A DNA stretch of 64,000 nt from Legionella antarctica (GTDB taxonomy: Bacteria > Pseudomonadota > Gammaproteobacteria > Legionellales > Legionellaceae), in assembly GCF_011764505.1 (NCBI RefSeq), contig NZ_AP022839.1, positions 3,161,001-3,225,000 on the forward strand, given 5' to 3'. Within the stretch, counting starts at the first letter, position 1. Each line of letters starts with the position of its first letter. Below, one piece after another: positions 52,337-64,000 of this stretch. A program made the position numbers and the translations under genes. The notes beneath the pieces are model-generated. The model saw only the letters and a program-made list of their open reading frames with translations, searched no databases and had not been told where the DNA came from.

Positions 52337-53590
52337 ATGGATTATTCAATTATTTATCTTTCTATTGCTATCATTCTTTGCTTCCTCATGACTTGGGGGG
52401 TTGGCGCCAACGACTTAGCCAATGTCATGAGTACTACGATGGGGTCAAAGGCAGTAACTGTAAAGCAAGCCATGCTCATTGCAATAGTTTTTGAATTTGC
52501 TGGTGCCTTTTTAGGCGGAAATGGGGTTACTGAAACCATGCGTGATGGCATCATTAATACCAGTCAGTTGTCTGATCAACCTGTAGTCCTCATTGAAGGC
52601 ATGTTATGTGTTTTATTTGCCTGTACTATTTGGATGAATCTTGCCAGCTATCTTGGAGTCCCTGTATCCATCACTAATGCTTTAGTAGGTTCAATGGTTG
52701 GCTTTGGTACTATAGTGCTCGGTCCAGATGCAATACATTGGAATCAGGTCGGTCATATTGCTATAGGCTGGGTAACTTCTCCTATAATTTCAGGTATCAC
52801 AGCCTATGCCTTATTTATCAGTATTCAACAAACTATTTTTGTAAAAAGAAATCCTTTGGCAAAAGCCAAACTTTATATACCTATTTATCTCTTTTTAATT
52901 GGTTCTATCCTGTCATTTATCACTGTTTTTAAAGGACTTAACCATTTTGATATACATTTAAATTTTAAACAAAACCTGGCAGTAACTCTTGCGACCAGTA
53001 TTACCATCACTATTATTGGAATGATTTTTATTAAACGTATCCCGGAGCATCCTAAAATAAGACGTCGAGAGCGCTTCATTCAAGTGGAAAAATATTTTGC
53101 GATACTAATGGCAATGACTGCCTGTGCAATGGCTTTTGCTCATGGTTCAAATGATGTTGCACTGGCAGTAGGTCCGTTGACCATAGTACACAGCTTGGTC
53201 ATGCACTCCCCCCAAGCATTTGATGCCAACAATTATCCAGCGTGGATCATTTTATTTGGGGTTGTTGGAGTAATCACCGGTTTATTAATGTATGGGAGAA
53301 AAGTAATTGAAACCGTGGGTAGTGCTATTACCGCATTAACCCCCAGTCGCGCCTTTGCAGCAACCTTATCGGCGGCCACAACAGTTGTTGTTGCTACAAG
53401 TACAGGTATTCCAGTTTCTGCAACGCAAACTCTGGTAGGTGCGGTGCTGGGTGTGGGATTGGCAAGAGGTATTGGTGCTTTAAACCTTATCGTTATTCGA
53501 AATATCTTTATGTCATGGGTACTGACCTTACCTGCCGCCTCAATTTTAACGATTATATCCTATAAGTTACTACATGCTTTTATGGGATAG
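52337..53590 (+). CDS. PitA-type low-affinity inorganic phosphate transporter
   Basis: This 417-residue protein of the PiT (PHO-4) family has about 10 membrane helices. Both signature repeats are present: GANDLANVM near residue 24 and HGSNDVALAVGP near residue 270, which hold phosphate and cation. It follows the PhoU-like gene in an operon. Confidence 0.93.
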   Translation: MDYSIIYLSIAIILCFLMTWGVGANDLANVMSTTMGSKAVTVKQAMLIAIVFEFAGAFLGGNGVTETMRDGIINTSQLSDQPVVLIEGMLCVLFACTIWMNLASYLGVPVSITNALVGSMVGFGTIVLGPDAIHWNQVGHIAIGWVTSPIISGITAYALFISIQQTIFVKRNPLAKAKLYIPIYLFLIGSILSFITVFKGLNHFDIHLNFKQNLAVTLATSITITIIGMIFIKRIPEHPKIRRRERFIQVEKYFAILMAMTACAMAFAHGSNDVALAVGPLTIVHSLVMHSPQAFDANNYPAWIILFGVVGVITGLLMYGRKVIETVGSAITALTPSRAFAATLSAATTVVVATSTGIPVSATQTLVGAVLGVGLARGIGALNLIVIRNIFMSWVLTLPAASILTIISYKLLHAFMG

Positions 53591-53707
53591 TAATCATTTG
53601 ATTTCCTAAATAAACGACAGTACCCAAGTCAGGGAAGTTTGAAAAATATTGTTATTTGGAACAAGATTAGAGATAATTTCTTTGGTAATTGAGTCGGTAC
53701 TTTACTC

Positions 53708-53893
53708 TCAAAAATCTTCCCAAATTTCGCCTTTATCGTTTTTATAATCTTTGTTATCACGCATGTTGGCGATCCGCGCGTTTTTTTGAATCTCTTTCAT
53801 TTGGGATGCTGATTTTTTATGTGTTGCATCAAATTCAAATAAAAATTTATCATAAGGACTTACGTACGCTTTATCTATATCATTGTTACTCAT
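53708..53893 (-). CDS. small CBU_0585-like protein
   Basis: This 61-residue protein begins MSNNDIDKAYVSPYDKFL and contains FEFDATHKKSASQMKEI, matching small conserved Legionella/Coxiella proteins (CBU_0585 family). Function is unknown. It is divergent from add and convergent with pit. Confidence 0.7.
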   Translation of the reverse strand: MSNNDIDKAYVSPYDKFLFEFDATHKKSASQMKEIQKNARIANMRDNKDYKNDKGEIWEDF

Positions 53894-53986
53894 TACTACT
53901 CCAAATAACTATATTTAAGAAGACTATTTTATCGATTTTTCATCTAAAATACCATTAACCCATACAAAGTAATAAAAGGCTGAATA

Positions 53987-54961
53987 ATGAATTTAAAAAA
54001 AGCAGAATTACATGTTCATTTAGAGGGAACAATAACGCCTGATTTAGCAGCAAGATTAGCAAAACGAAATAAGCTAACTCTACCTGATGGACTTGTGGCA
54101 CCTAATGGAATCAGTTATCTATCCAAAGATTTTCTGGATTTTCTCAAAGTGTACGATACCCTGGCGGCAGTCATTAAAGTCCCTCAGGATTATTATGATA
54201 TTACCTTCGATTATTTAAAAAATAATGCCATGGAACAGGCTATATATGTCGAAATGATGTATTCACCCGATCACGCCGAACAGTCAAGTGGCATTCCTTC
54301 CGCAGAACATCTGGCAGCAATACAACAAGCCATTGATGATGCAAAACAACAATTTGATATTGTTGGACGTATCCTTATTACAGCAGTACGTCATTATGGA
54401 GTTGATGCGGCAGAACGAGTTGCGCGACAAACCCATAAAGATAAATTTCCTTGTGTCACCGGTTTTGGTTTAGGGGGAGATGAAGCTAATTTCCCGCCTA
54501 AACTCTTCAGTAAAGCCTACCAAATTGCCCTGGATTCAGGACTGCAATGTACAGTGCATGCTGGCGAATTTGCTCCTGCAAGTGGTATGGTAGAAGCCAT
54601 GGAAAATCTTCCTGTTAAACGAATAGGACATGGGGTAAATTGCATTTACTCACCAGAGGCTATGGCTATGGTAAAAGATAGAGGTATTTCCTTGGAAATT
54701 TGCCCCACCAGTAACATCTTTTTAGGTTTATTTAAAGACATGCAGGATCATCCCTTACCTAAATTTTACGATGCAGGAATACAAATTAGTATCAACTCTG
54801 ATGATCCTCCCTTTATGAACACGACCTTAGCCAAAGAGTATCAACGTGTTCAAGAGTCTTATCAATATAGTGACGAAATAATGAATAAAATAACAACTAT
54901 GGCCATCGAATCTGCATTTGTTGATGATAAAACCAAACAGGAACTCCTTGCAAAAATTTAA
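53987..54961 (+). CDS. add: adenosine deaminase
   Basis: This 324-residue amidohydrolase binds zinc through HVHLEG at the N-terminus, His in TVHAGEFA and Asp in SINSDDPPF. It converts adenosine to inosine in purine salvage. An adenine deaminase of the same family cannot be fully excluded. AT-rich sequence precedes the ATG and the gene is alone. Confidence 0.88.
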   Translation: MNLKKAELHVHLEGTITPDLAARLAKRNKLTLPDGLVAPNGISYLSKDFLDFLKVYDTLAAVIKVPQDYYDITFDYLKNNAMEQAIYVEMMYSPDHAEQSSGIPSAEHLAAIQQAIDDAKQQFDIVGRILITAVRHYGVDAAERVARQTHKDKFPCVTGFGLGGDEANFPPKLFSKAYQIALDSGLQCTVHAGEFAPASGMVEAMENLPVKRIGHGVNCIYSPEAMAMVKDRGISLEICPTSNIFLGLFKDMQDHPLPKFYDAGIQISINSDDPPFMNTTLAKEYQRVQESYQYSDEIMNKITTMAIESAFVDDKTKQELLAKI

Positions 54962-55088
54962 CCGGAGTCATCAGGAAAAAAGAATAGAGAGGTTAAATTT
55001 ATTCTGTTCTTTTTACCCGAGCCATATGCCATTAGGTTTAGTGTTGATTCGCAGTTATTACGTTCCTGCAGAACCTGCGAACAACTAT

Positions 55089-56222
55089 TTAATCTAATGT
55101 TTTTCTGTAACGTTTAAATCCTATATATAAGACGACTACCGTAAATAAGAGAATTGGACCTAATTCTTGATATACTTCTGCAAAACCATTTCCTTTCAGC
55201 AAAATACCCCGAACGATTACCAAATAATGACTAATAGGTAAAATATTGCCTACCCACTGGGCCCACTCTGGCATCCCTCGAAAAGGAAACATGAATCCGG
55301 ATAATAATATAGAGGGTAAAAAGAAAAACAGCGCACTTTGGACGGCTTGTAGTTGATTGGATGCTAAAGTGGAAAAAGTGAGTCCAACAGATAAATTAGC
55401 GGCAATATAAGGTAAGGTAAGTATCAACAACAAAAGCAAACTGCCTTCGGTAGGCACTGCAAACAACAGCTTGGCTAAAAGCAATATTAATAAAACCTGT
55501 ATAAATCCTACCATTATATAAGGTATTATTTTTCCAGCCATTACTTCCAGTGGTTTTAATGGCGTGGAAAGCAGCGTTTCCATAGTACCGCGCTCATATT
55601 CACGTGTAATAACCAAAGCGGTAATGACCACCATGGTCATAGTCAAAACCACTCCCAGTAATCCTGGTACAATGTTATAAGAAGTAATGGCAAGAGGATT
55701 GTATTTGGCATGCACCTCTGGTTGATAAGGAGGGACTGATGGTTTTAAATAAAATAGTGTCCCTTTTATATTTTCCGTCAAGTTTCGGAAGGCAAGACCA
55801 TTAAACACGGCAATAGCGCCGCTCGTTGCTGCAGGATCGCTCGCATCGGCCTCCAGTAATAAAGGCGGATGCAATCCTCTGACTAAATCTCTGGTAAAAT
55901 TGGGAGGAAAGCTCACTACAAAGAGTACTTTACCTGTTTTTAACAGCCAACGCGCTTCCTCTTCACTGGATTTTGGACTAATAAAATGAAAATAAGTCGA
56001 GTTTTGCATACTGGTTAATATACGCCTGCTCATTTCAGTATTATCTGAATTCACTATTGCGGTGGGTAAATAGCGAGGAGTGGTGTTAATGGCATAACCA
56101 AATAAAATTAATTGGAGTAGTGGAATACCAATAATCATACCCAAAGTAGTTTTATCACGCATCATTTGAATAAATTCTTTAATCATTACCGCCATCAAAC
56201 GGTCAAAACTGAATTTAATCAA
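55089..56222 (-). CDS. ABC-2 type exporter permease
   Basis: This 377-residue protein has one N-terminal membrane helix, a large periplasmic loop and five C-terminal helices, the YbhS/YhhJ layout (LLQLILFGYAINTTPR, ITREYERGTMETLLSTPL, PSILLSGFMFPFRGMP). It is the third gene of the exporter operon. E. coli ybhFSR has two permeases; only one is present, so it probably forms a homodimer. It overlaps the ATPase gene by 8 bases. Confidence 0.88.
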   Translation of the reverse strand: MIKFSFDRLMAVMIKEFIQMMRDKTTLGMIIGIPLLQLILFGYAINTTPRYLPTAIVNSDNTEMSRRILTSMQNSTYFHFISPKSSEEEARWLLKTGKVLFVVSFPPNFTRDLVRGLHPPLLLEADASDPAATSGAIAVFNGLAFRNLTENIKGTLFYLKPSVPPYQPEVHAKYNPLAITSYNIVPGLLGVVLTMTMVVITALVITREYERGTMETLLSTPLKPLEVMAGKIIPYIMVGFIQVLLILLLAKLLFAVPTEGSLLLLLILTLPYIAANLSVGLTFSTLASNQLQAVQSALFFFLPSILLSGFMFPFRGMPEWAQWVGNILPISHYLVIVRGILLKGNGFAEVYQELGPILLFTVVVLYIGFKRYRKTLD

Positions 56223-57156
56223 AGAAAGACCTCTGTGATTTGTTAACTAAACTTATAAAGGCATCCTCAAGAGTTGTCTTTATTGGTCTCCACTCAATAG
56301 AGTATTGGTTATTGAACTCGTTAAGTCCTTTTTCAATCAAATCACTATCGTAACCACAAATGTGAATTACATTACCAAATAAAGCAGATTGTTCTACACC
56401 TTCAATTTTTTTTACACGCTGTAGTAAAGTAGTGGTTACTGAACCGCTAATTTCCCATGTTTTTAATTTGGTTTTCATGACTACTTCAGGTACAGTTCCT
56501 GTGATTAATAAGTTGCCTTGAGCCAGATAGGCAATGCGAGTACAGCGCTCTGCCTCATCCATATAGTGAGTGGAAACTAAAGTTGTGATTCCATTCTCAC
56601 TCAAAGAATGGATTTGATCCCAAAACTCACGCCGGGCTACGGGATCTACTCCTGCTGTAGGTTCATCTAAAAGTAATAAATCTGGCTGATGAATTAAGCA
56701 GGCAGCAAGAGCAACACGTTGCTTCCAGCCCCCAGATAGCTCTTCAATTAACTGTGTTTTTCGATCCATTAAGCCGGACTGGATCAGAGACTCGTTTATT
56801 TTTTTATTTCGATTTTTTACACCATAGACTCGGGCAATAAAACTTAAATTTTCTTCTACTGATAACTCAGTATATAAACTGAATTTTTGCGTCATGTACC
56901 CTACTCGTTCTTTTATATCATCTGACTGAGTCAAAATATCAAAACCCAAACAAGTCCCTTTTCCTCCATCAGGCTTTAACAAACCGCAAATCATCCGTAT
57001 AGTTGTTGTTTTACCACTTCCATTAGGCCCCAGGAATCCAAAAACCTCTCCTTTTTTTACATTCAAATCAATGTCATTGACTACAATTTTATTGTCAAAG
57101 CTCTTACGCAACCCGGAGACATCAATAATCATTTCAGAGTTCGGTCCATTCGTCAT
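56215..57156 (-). CDS. ABC exporter ATP-binding protein
   Basis: This 313-residue protein has a single nucleotide-binding domain: Walker A GPNGSGKTT, signature ELSGGWKQRVALA, Walker B LLLLDEPTAGVDP. It belongs to the drug-export YbhF/CcmA-like class. A C-terminal approximately 80-residue domain (DUF4162-like) ends the chain. It overlaps the fusion protein gene by 4 bases and the permease gene by 8. Confidence 0.93.
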   Translation of the reverse strand: MTNGPNSEMIIDVSGLRKSFDNKIVVNDIDLNVKKGEVFGFLGPNGSGKTTTIRMICGLLKPDGGKGTCLGFDILTQSDDIKERVGYMTQKFSLYTELSVEENLSFIARVYGVKNRNKKINESLIQSGLMDRKTQLIEELSGGWKQRVALAACLIHQPDLLLLDEPTAGVDPVARREFWDQIHSLSENGITTLVSTHYMDEAERCTRIAYLAQGNLLITGTVPEVVMKTKLKTWEISGSVTTTLLQRVKKIEGVEQSALFGNVIHICGYDSDLIEKGLNEFNNQYSIEWRPIKTTLEDAFISLVNKSQRSFFD

Positions 57157-58094
57157 AAAGTCACCACAACCGGCTGTCCTGGCTTAAATGAAGTGGCTCT
57201 GGTTATACGCGCTTTGATTCGGAAAACCAATTTTGAATAGTTGTCCCTGCTATAAACTAATGGAGGTAAGTATTCAGCATCTGGAGAAACATAACTGATT
57301 TCAGCTGTATTATTTTTCTCACACCCTTCACAATCAAAGCTGACTTTTTGACCGACGCGAACATTATGCATATGATTTAACGGTACAAAAAATTCAATTT
57401 GAATATTTTCAGGAGTTAATAATGACACTACTGGTTTTTGGGCTACAATAAATTCCCCTTCTCGATAATAGGTATCAAAAATAACGCCACTTGCAGGCGC
57501 GCGAACAGTTTTCTGAGCTAATTCCCATTTTGCCTCTTGCAGCTTTGCTGATAACGAATCGACTTGGCTTTTTTGCGCGTTTATTTGATCATCCCGATTA
57601 CCTAATTTTGCTAAAGCCAGATTAGACTCATATTGTAATTTTAAGTTCTCCTGCAATTTCAAATTGGCTATTGCCTCATCCAAAGTATCTTTGTCACCAA
57701 ATTTTTTATCATGAAGTTTTTGATATCGAGTTACTCTAAGTTTAGCCAGTATAATTTGAGCTTTTGCTTGTTCTATTTGTGCTTCTATGGCTGTGAGCTC
57801 AGGAATACGTCGTGATTTTTTCAGATCAATTAGAGTATTTTGGGCTTGCTTTAATTCACCTTGAATTTGTGAAATATTCATCACTTGAGGTTTGGGGTCC
57901 AATCTAAATAACAGCTCACCCTTGGTTACATGCTCACCACGCCTAACCAATAATTTTTGTAATACTCCATAAAATGGGGAGGCCAGATAAATATTCTCCC
58001 CTTCAACGTAACCTTCAAACTGCTGATTTTCATTCGCAGTACACGTACAAATTAAAAATATCAGCGACAACAAAAATACGGATTTAATATCCAT
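57153..58094 (-). CDS. HlyD/YbhG-type membrane fusion protein
   Basis: This 313-residue periplasmic adaptor has an N-terminal signal or lipoprotein-like segment (LIFLICTC). It also has a biotinyl-lipoyl-like half (ASPFYGVLQKLLVRRGEHVTKGE), a long coiled coil (about residues 85-180) and the second half AKTVRAPASGVIFDTYYREGEF type. It would join the inner-membrane ABC pump to an outer-membrane channel not encoded here. The substrate is unknown. Confidence 0.9.
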   Translation of the reverse strand: MDIKSVFLLSLIFLICTCTANENQQFEGYVEGENIYLASPFYGVLQKLLVRRGEHVTKGELLFRLDPKPQVMNISQIQGELKQAQNTLIDLKKSRRIPELTAIEAQIEQAKAQIILAKLRVTRYQKLHDKKFGDKDTLDEAIANLKLQENLKLQYESNLALAKLGNRDDQINAQKSQVDSLSAKLQEAKWELAQKTVRAPASGVIFDTYYREGEFIVAQKPVVSLLTPENIQIEFFVPLNHMHNVRVGQKVSFDCEGCEKNNTAEISYVSPDAEYLPPLVYSRDNYSKLVFRIKARITRATSFKPGQPVVVTL

Positions 58095-58233
58095 AACTCA
58101 TTATTCAGAATGAAAAAACTGTATATTAATATACAGCTCTTTTTTGCTCATGTGCAAGTTAGGAATAGCACAAAAAAACATTGGTAACTAGCAGAGTACC
58201 TGCTACTATTATTTTATTTTCTGATTAGACCTT

Positions 58234-59589
58234 ATGAAAAAACATCACTTTGACCTTATTGTCCTCGGTGGAGGCAGTGGCGGCATAGCTAGCGCTATCC
58301 GGGCAGCCAAATATGGAGCTAAAGTCGCCGTTATAGAGCAAAGTCATTTGGGTGGTACCTGTGTTAATTTGGGTTGTGTCCCCAAAAAAATCATGTTTAA
58401 TGCATCAATGATCGCGGAAAATATGCAACAATGCAGTAATTATGGATTTGCTCCTGTCGATATAAAACTTAATTGGAACAAGCTGGTTAATAAACGTAAT
58501 CGTTATATTGATCGCCTAAGGAAAAATTACGGTAAACGCTTTGAAGAGTTTCATATTACTCTGCTCAACGGCACAGGCACATTTAAGGACCAGCACTCCA
58601 TAACTGTTGAAAATAATACGTACCATGCAGAGCATATTATTATTGCAACAGGTGGAGAACCTTCCCTGCCAGCAATCAATGGAGTTAATCATGTTATTGA
58701 TTCTGATGGGTTCTTTTCACTGGCCAAACAACCCAAAAAAGTAGCCATCATAGGTAGTGGCTACATCGGAGTGGAGCTTGCGGGAGTCCTGCATGGCCTG
58801 GGAAGCGAAACACATCTTTTAATGAGAGGCAGCAAACCCTTAAGTCGCTTTGATCAGATGATTGGCAATACATTACTCGAAATTATGCAACAACAAGGGA
58901 TATATATTCACCCGAATCATAAAGCCCAGGCAATTAATCTGCTGTGCGATGGAAAAAAAACAATTACATGCCAAAGTGGCTCGATTATTAGCGATATCGA
59001 CGTCATTATCTCTGCGGTAGGAAGAAAACCTCGGACAGGTCATTTAAATCTGGCCAAAATATCCGTTAAAACTGATGAGCAGGGATTAGTGCTGGTTGAT
59101 AGCTTCCAAAATACTTCAATAAATGGCATCTATGCTATAGGAGATGTTACTAAAGCACCCGCCCTTACCCCGGTAGCAATAGCTGCGGGCAGGCGTTTAG
59201 CTGACCGGCTGTTCGGCAATCAACCCCAAGCATGTTTAAATTATGATAACATATGTTCTGTAGTATTCAGCCATCCGCCTTCTGGTTCCGTGGGCCTGAG
59301 CGAAAAAGAAGCATTGGAAAAATATGGTGCAGAGAATATAAAGGTTTATCAGACACGATTTAATCCCTTATACGATGCATTAACTGATGATAAAACACCC
59401 ACTGCAATGAAATTGGTGACTTTAGGTAAAGAAGAAAAAATCGTCGGCTTGCATGTTATTGGTTATGGTGCCGATGAAATGCTCCAAGGTTTTGGAGTAG
59501 CTGTAAAAATGGGGGCTTGTAAAAAAGACTTTGACAACACAGTAGCTATTCATCCTACCAGCGCCGAAGAATTTGTAACTATGGTATGA
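58234..59589 (+). CDS. gor: glutathione-disulfide reductase
   Basis: This 451-residue FAD/NADPH disulfide reductase has [10 protein letters not shown] for FAD, the redox pair in [26 protein letters not shown] for NADPH, and the [11 protein letters not shown] tail with the catalytic His. It keeps glutathione reduced. It overlaps the next gene by ATGA. Confidence 0.93.
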   Translation: MKKHHFDLIVLGGGSGGIASAIRAAKYGAKVAVIEQSHLGGTCVNLGCVPKKIMFNASMIAENMQQCSNYGFAPVDIKLNWNKLVNKRNRYIDRLRKNYGKRFEEFHITLLNGTGTFKDQHSITVENNTYHAEHIIIATGGEPSLPAINGVNHVIDSDGFFSLAKQPKKVAIIGSGYIGVELAGVLHGLGSETHLLMRGSKPLSRFDQMIGNTLLEIMQQQGIYIHPNHKAQAINLLCDGKKTITCQSGSIISDIDVIISAVGRKPRTGHLNLAKISVKTDEQGLVLVDSFQNTSINGIYAIGDVTKAPALTPVAIAAGRRLADRLFGNQPQACLNYDNICSVVFSHPPSGSVGLSEKEALEKYGAENIKVYQTRFNPLYDALTDDKTPTAMKLVTLGKEEKIVGLHVIGYGADEMLQGFGVAVKMGACKKDFDNTVAIHPTSAEEFVTMV

Positions 59590-60128
59590 ATAATATGTCT
59601 GATTCAATTCGTGGTTTTCAAGGTAAATTTCCTCATATAGGAAAAGAAGTGTACATCGATCCCGCAGCGGTAATTATAGGTGATGTCACATTAGGAGATG
59701 ATGTATCCGTCTGGCCCATGGCCGTAATTCGCGGTGATGTCAACCATATCATTATAGGTAATTCCTGCAGCATTCAAGATGGCGCCATTCTACATGTTAC
59801 TCATGATGGACCCTATACCGCTGGCGGAAACCCATTGCTGCTTGGACGAGGAATCACCATAGGCCATCAGGCAGTCTTACATGGCTGTACGATAGATGAT
59901 TATTGTCTTATCGGAATGGGGGCGAAAATTTTAGATGCAGTCTATGTCCATAAACAGGTAATCATAGCTGCAGGAAGTGTAGTACCACCTGGTAAAACCT
60001 TAGAAAGCGGATACTTATATTTAGGAAATCCAGCACGCGCAACCAGAAAGCTAACATCACAAGAGTTGGAGCAGCTGGAATATTCAGCAAATCATTATGT
60101 TAGATTAAAGAATCTTTACTTAAAATAA
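59586..60128 (+). CDS. gamma-carbonic anhydrase-like hexapeptide protein
   Basis: This 180-residue left-handed beta-helix protein has hexapeptide repeats from about residue 20 to 150. Candidate zinc ligands are His in LHVTHDG and GHQAVLHGC, as in YrdA/CaiE/PaaY proteins. Carbonic anhydrase activity is possible but not certain for this branch. It is co-transcribed with gor through a 4-base overlap. It could also be an acetyltransferase relative, although no such active-site loop is seen. Confidence 0.88.
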   Translation: MNNMSDSIRGFQGKFPHIGKEVYIDPAAVIIGDVTLGDDVSVWPMAVIRGDVNHIIIGNSCSIQDGAILHVTHDGPYTAGGNPLLLGRGITIGHQAVLHGCTIDDYCLIGMGAKILDAVYVHKQVIIAAGSVVPPGKTLESGYLYLGNPARATRKLTSQELEQLEYSANHYVRLKNLYLK

Positions 60129-60210
60129 GAAATCAGAATTGAATTTTTAAAGCGTGTTTCATTCTAAGTTAACGTGAGTTATAGGTAAGGAACTCATGTT
60201 TTACCATGCT

Positions 60211-60307
60211 CCGTTCGGCCTGAGGAGGGCTTTAGCCCGTCTCGAAGGCTATGCACTGTACCAAAACCCTTCGAGACATCGCTAAAGCGACTCCTCAGGC
60301 CGAACGG
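60211..60307. repeat. 97-bp interspersed-type inverted repeat
   Basis: The arms CCGTTCGGCCTGAGGAG and CTCCTCAGGCCGAACGG are perfect inverted copies. Inner arms GTCTCGAAGG and CCTTCGAGAC pair again after small bulges that contain the TTTAGC/GCTAAA pair. The GC content exceeds that of the flanks. The sequence type resembles the CCGTTCGGnCTGAG...CTCGAAGG palindromes dispersed in many proteobacteria. It could end the gor transcript or shield the rRNA operon. Confidence 0.75.
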
Positions 60308-60417
60308 ATCGAGATAGTGACCGGGTTTAATAAACATCTTATCCATAACTGACGTTAAGTTAATATTACTCTGTATAACAGAGAGAGTCCCCGCTAAGAA
60401 GTATGAATGATAATAAA

Positions 60418-60447
60418 CCAAAAAAAAAGCGGCTATTAAGCCGCTTT
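60418..60447 (-). terminator. intrinsic terminator of the rRNA operon
   Basis: On the minus strand AAAGCGGC and GCCGCTTT form an 8-bp stem with a 6-base loop, followed by a run of T. It lies about 12 bases downstream of the 5S 3' end. Confidence 0.85.
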
Positions 60448-60459
60448 CTAAAATTAAAC

Positions 60460-60574
60460 CCTGGCGATGACCTACTTTCACATGAGGAGACCTCACACTA
60501 TCATCGGCGCATGTTCGTTTCACTTCTGAGTTCGAGAAGGGATCAGGTGGTTCCAAACCGCTTTTGTCGCCAGG
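60460..60574 (-). rRNA. 5S ribosomal RNA
   Basis: These 115 nucleotides, reading CCTGGCGACAAAAGCGG at the 5' end and ending in CATCGCCAGG, can pair at the termini. The internal CCACCTGATCCCTTCTCGAA and GAACTCAGAAGTG segments are typical 5S. It follows 23S by about 138 bases. Confidence 0.95.
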
Positions 60575-60712
60575 AAAACTGTTATACCGTTTGGTAAGGG
60601 GGGATTAATAAATCACACCAAGCCAAAAGGTCTGGTAAATCTTGAGGTAACACAAACTATTTTCTCTATCTCTTTATACTTACGGTACATAACCCAAAGT
60701 AACTCAGATTAT

Positions 60713-63610
<2,898 letters not shown>

Positions 63611-63777
63611 ATATAACCTCAATTACCTCAAAGTTACATGCACGTACAAATAAAAAATACGAGTTCGCTTGTGTTACCTCAATTTTTACCAAATTTTTAA
63701 TGAACGTCTGGTCACACCAGATTAAAATACTCTCACAAAAAAAATACTTTAATCTGATTAAACCGATGAAGAGGATT

Positions 63778-63853
63778 TGGTGGAGCCGAGGAGGATCGAA
63801 CTCCTGACCCCCTGCGTGCAAGGCAGGTGCTCTCCCAGCTGAGCTACGACCCC
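63778..63853 (-). tRNA. tRNA-Ala (UGC)
   Basis: These 76 nucleotides start GGGGTCGTAGCTCAGCTGG, with anticodon TGC in CTTGCACG, a T-arm GGAGTTCGATCCTCC and an encoded CCA end. The acceptor stem GGGGTCG/CGGCTCC has one G-U pair. It lies in the 16S-23S spacer, 167 bases before 23S. No tRNA-Ile is visible in the rest of the window. Confidence 0.97.
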
Positions 63854-63870
63854 CTATTTTTACTTCGGCT

Positions 63871-63967
63871 TTTTGCTTTACTCTTCGTTATGTTCGTGCG
63901 CTCTCTCAGTCACATACTGACGTATGCTCCTTCGTTTGCTTACGAACATGCCTCGATTAAAGCAAAA
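63871..63967. repeat. nested inverted repeat in the rRNA spacer
   Basis: TTTTGCTTTA (63871-63880) pairs with TAAAGCAAAA (63958-63967). Inside it ATGTTCGT (63890-63897) pairs with ACGAACAT (63942-63949), with symmetrical 8-9 base gaps. It could fold into a 97-nucleotide stem in the spacer transcript between 16S and tRNA-Ala. Confidence 0.6.
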
Positions 63968-64000
63968 ATCCTCGCAAAAACTTTTTGCTTGATTTTCATG

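Noticed and set aside
60194..60597. Frames across the repeat and the 5S gene
   Set aside because: They run through a palindrome and an RNA gene, with no ribosome site or family similarity.

Overview
The window looks like a chromosomal segment of a Legionella-type gammaproteobacterium. The evidence is its low GC content, a candidate F-box effector of the Dot/Icm-substrate kind, small proteins of Legionella/Coxiella families (CBU_0585-like, PA3496-like), a SUF-only Fe-S operon, a class I PHA synthase, and an rRNA operon with tRNA-Ala in its spacer. The genus is inferred from gene content; I could not place the species.

Layout. (1) 0.2-5.1 kb: the bcsE-bcsF-bcsG end of an E. coli-type cellulose locus, with bcsG split by an IS3-family element (3-bp target duplication). 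(2) 5.2-6.3 kb: a beta-carbonic anhydrase with a long C-terminal extension. (3) 6.5-15.2 kb, minus strand: a tightly coupled ten-gene operon of free-standing polyketide/fatty-acid enzymes. It holds HMG-CoA-synthase-like, ECH1, SDR ketoreductase, ECH2, FabL-like SDR, FabZ-like dehydratase, ACP, FabF-like KS, a degenerate SDR and a PKS-type KS whose last catalytic His is Tyr. This is a beta-branching (HCS) cassette without an attached megasynthase or acyltransferase, and it is the strongest candidate here for an undescribed pathway. (4) 15.4-20.8 kb, minus strand: galU-pgi-bcsC. (5) 21.0-30.1 kb, plus strand: bcsR-bcsQ-bcsA-bcsB-bcsZ, with an IS66-family element (80-bp inverted repeats, 8-bp target duplication) in the last codons of bcsA. 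(6) 30.5-32.5 kb: a methyltransferase and the putative F-box effector. (7) 32.9-39.8 kb, minus strand: sufR-B-C-D-S-U-T and epmA. (8) 40.2-60.1 kb: mostly housekeeping genes (phaC, pabC-like, 5-FTHF cyclo-ligase, PII, ubiK, comM, pyrB, ruvX, algH, pit with a PhoU-like partner, add, an ABC exporter, gor, gamma-carbonic anhydrase). (9) 60.4-64.0 kb, minus strand: 5S, 23S and tRNA-Ala of an rRNA operon; the 16S gene lies beyond the window.

How the genes work together. GalU and Pgi supply UDP-glucose. BcsA/BcsB make and translocate c-di-GMP-activated cellulose, BcsC is the outer-membrane exporter and BcsZ the periplasmic cellulase. BcsR/BcsQ/BcsE/BcsF are accessory or regulatory, and BcsG would add phosphoethanolamine. 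Both insertions are recent enough to be reversed exactly on paper. They suggest that the cellulose locus of this strain is decaying or altered: BcsG is broken, the BcsA tail is replaced, and bcsB/bcsZ may be affected by polarity. The polyketide operon sits between the two halves of the cellulose locus and looks intact.
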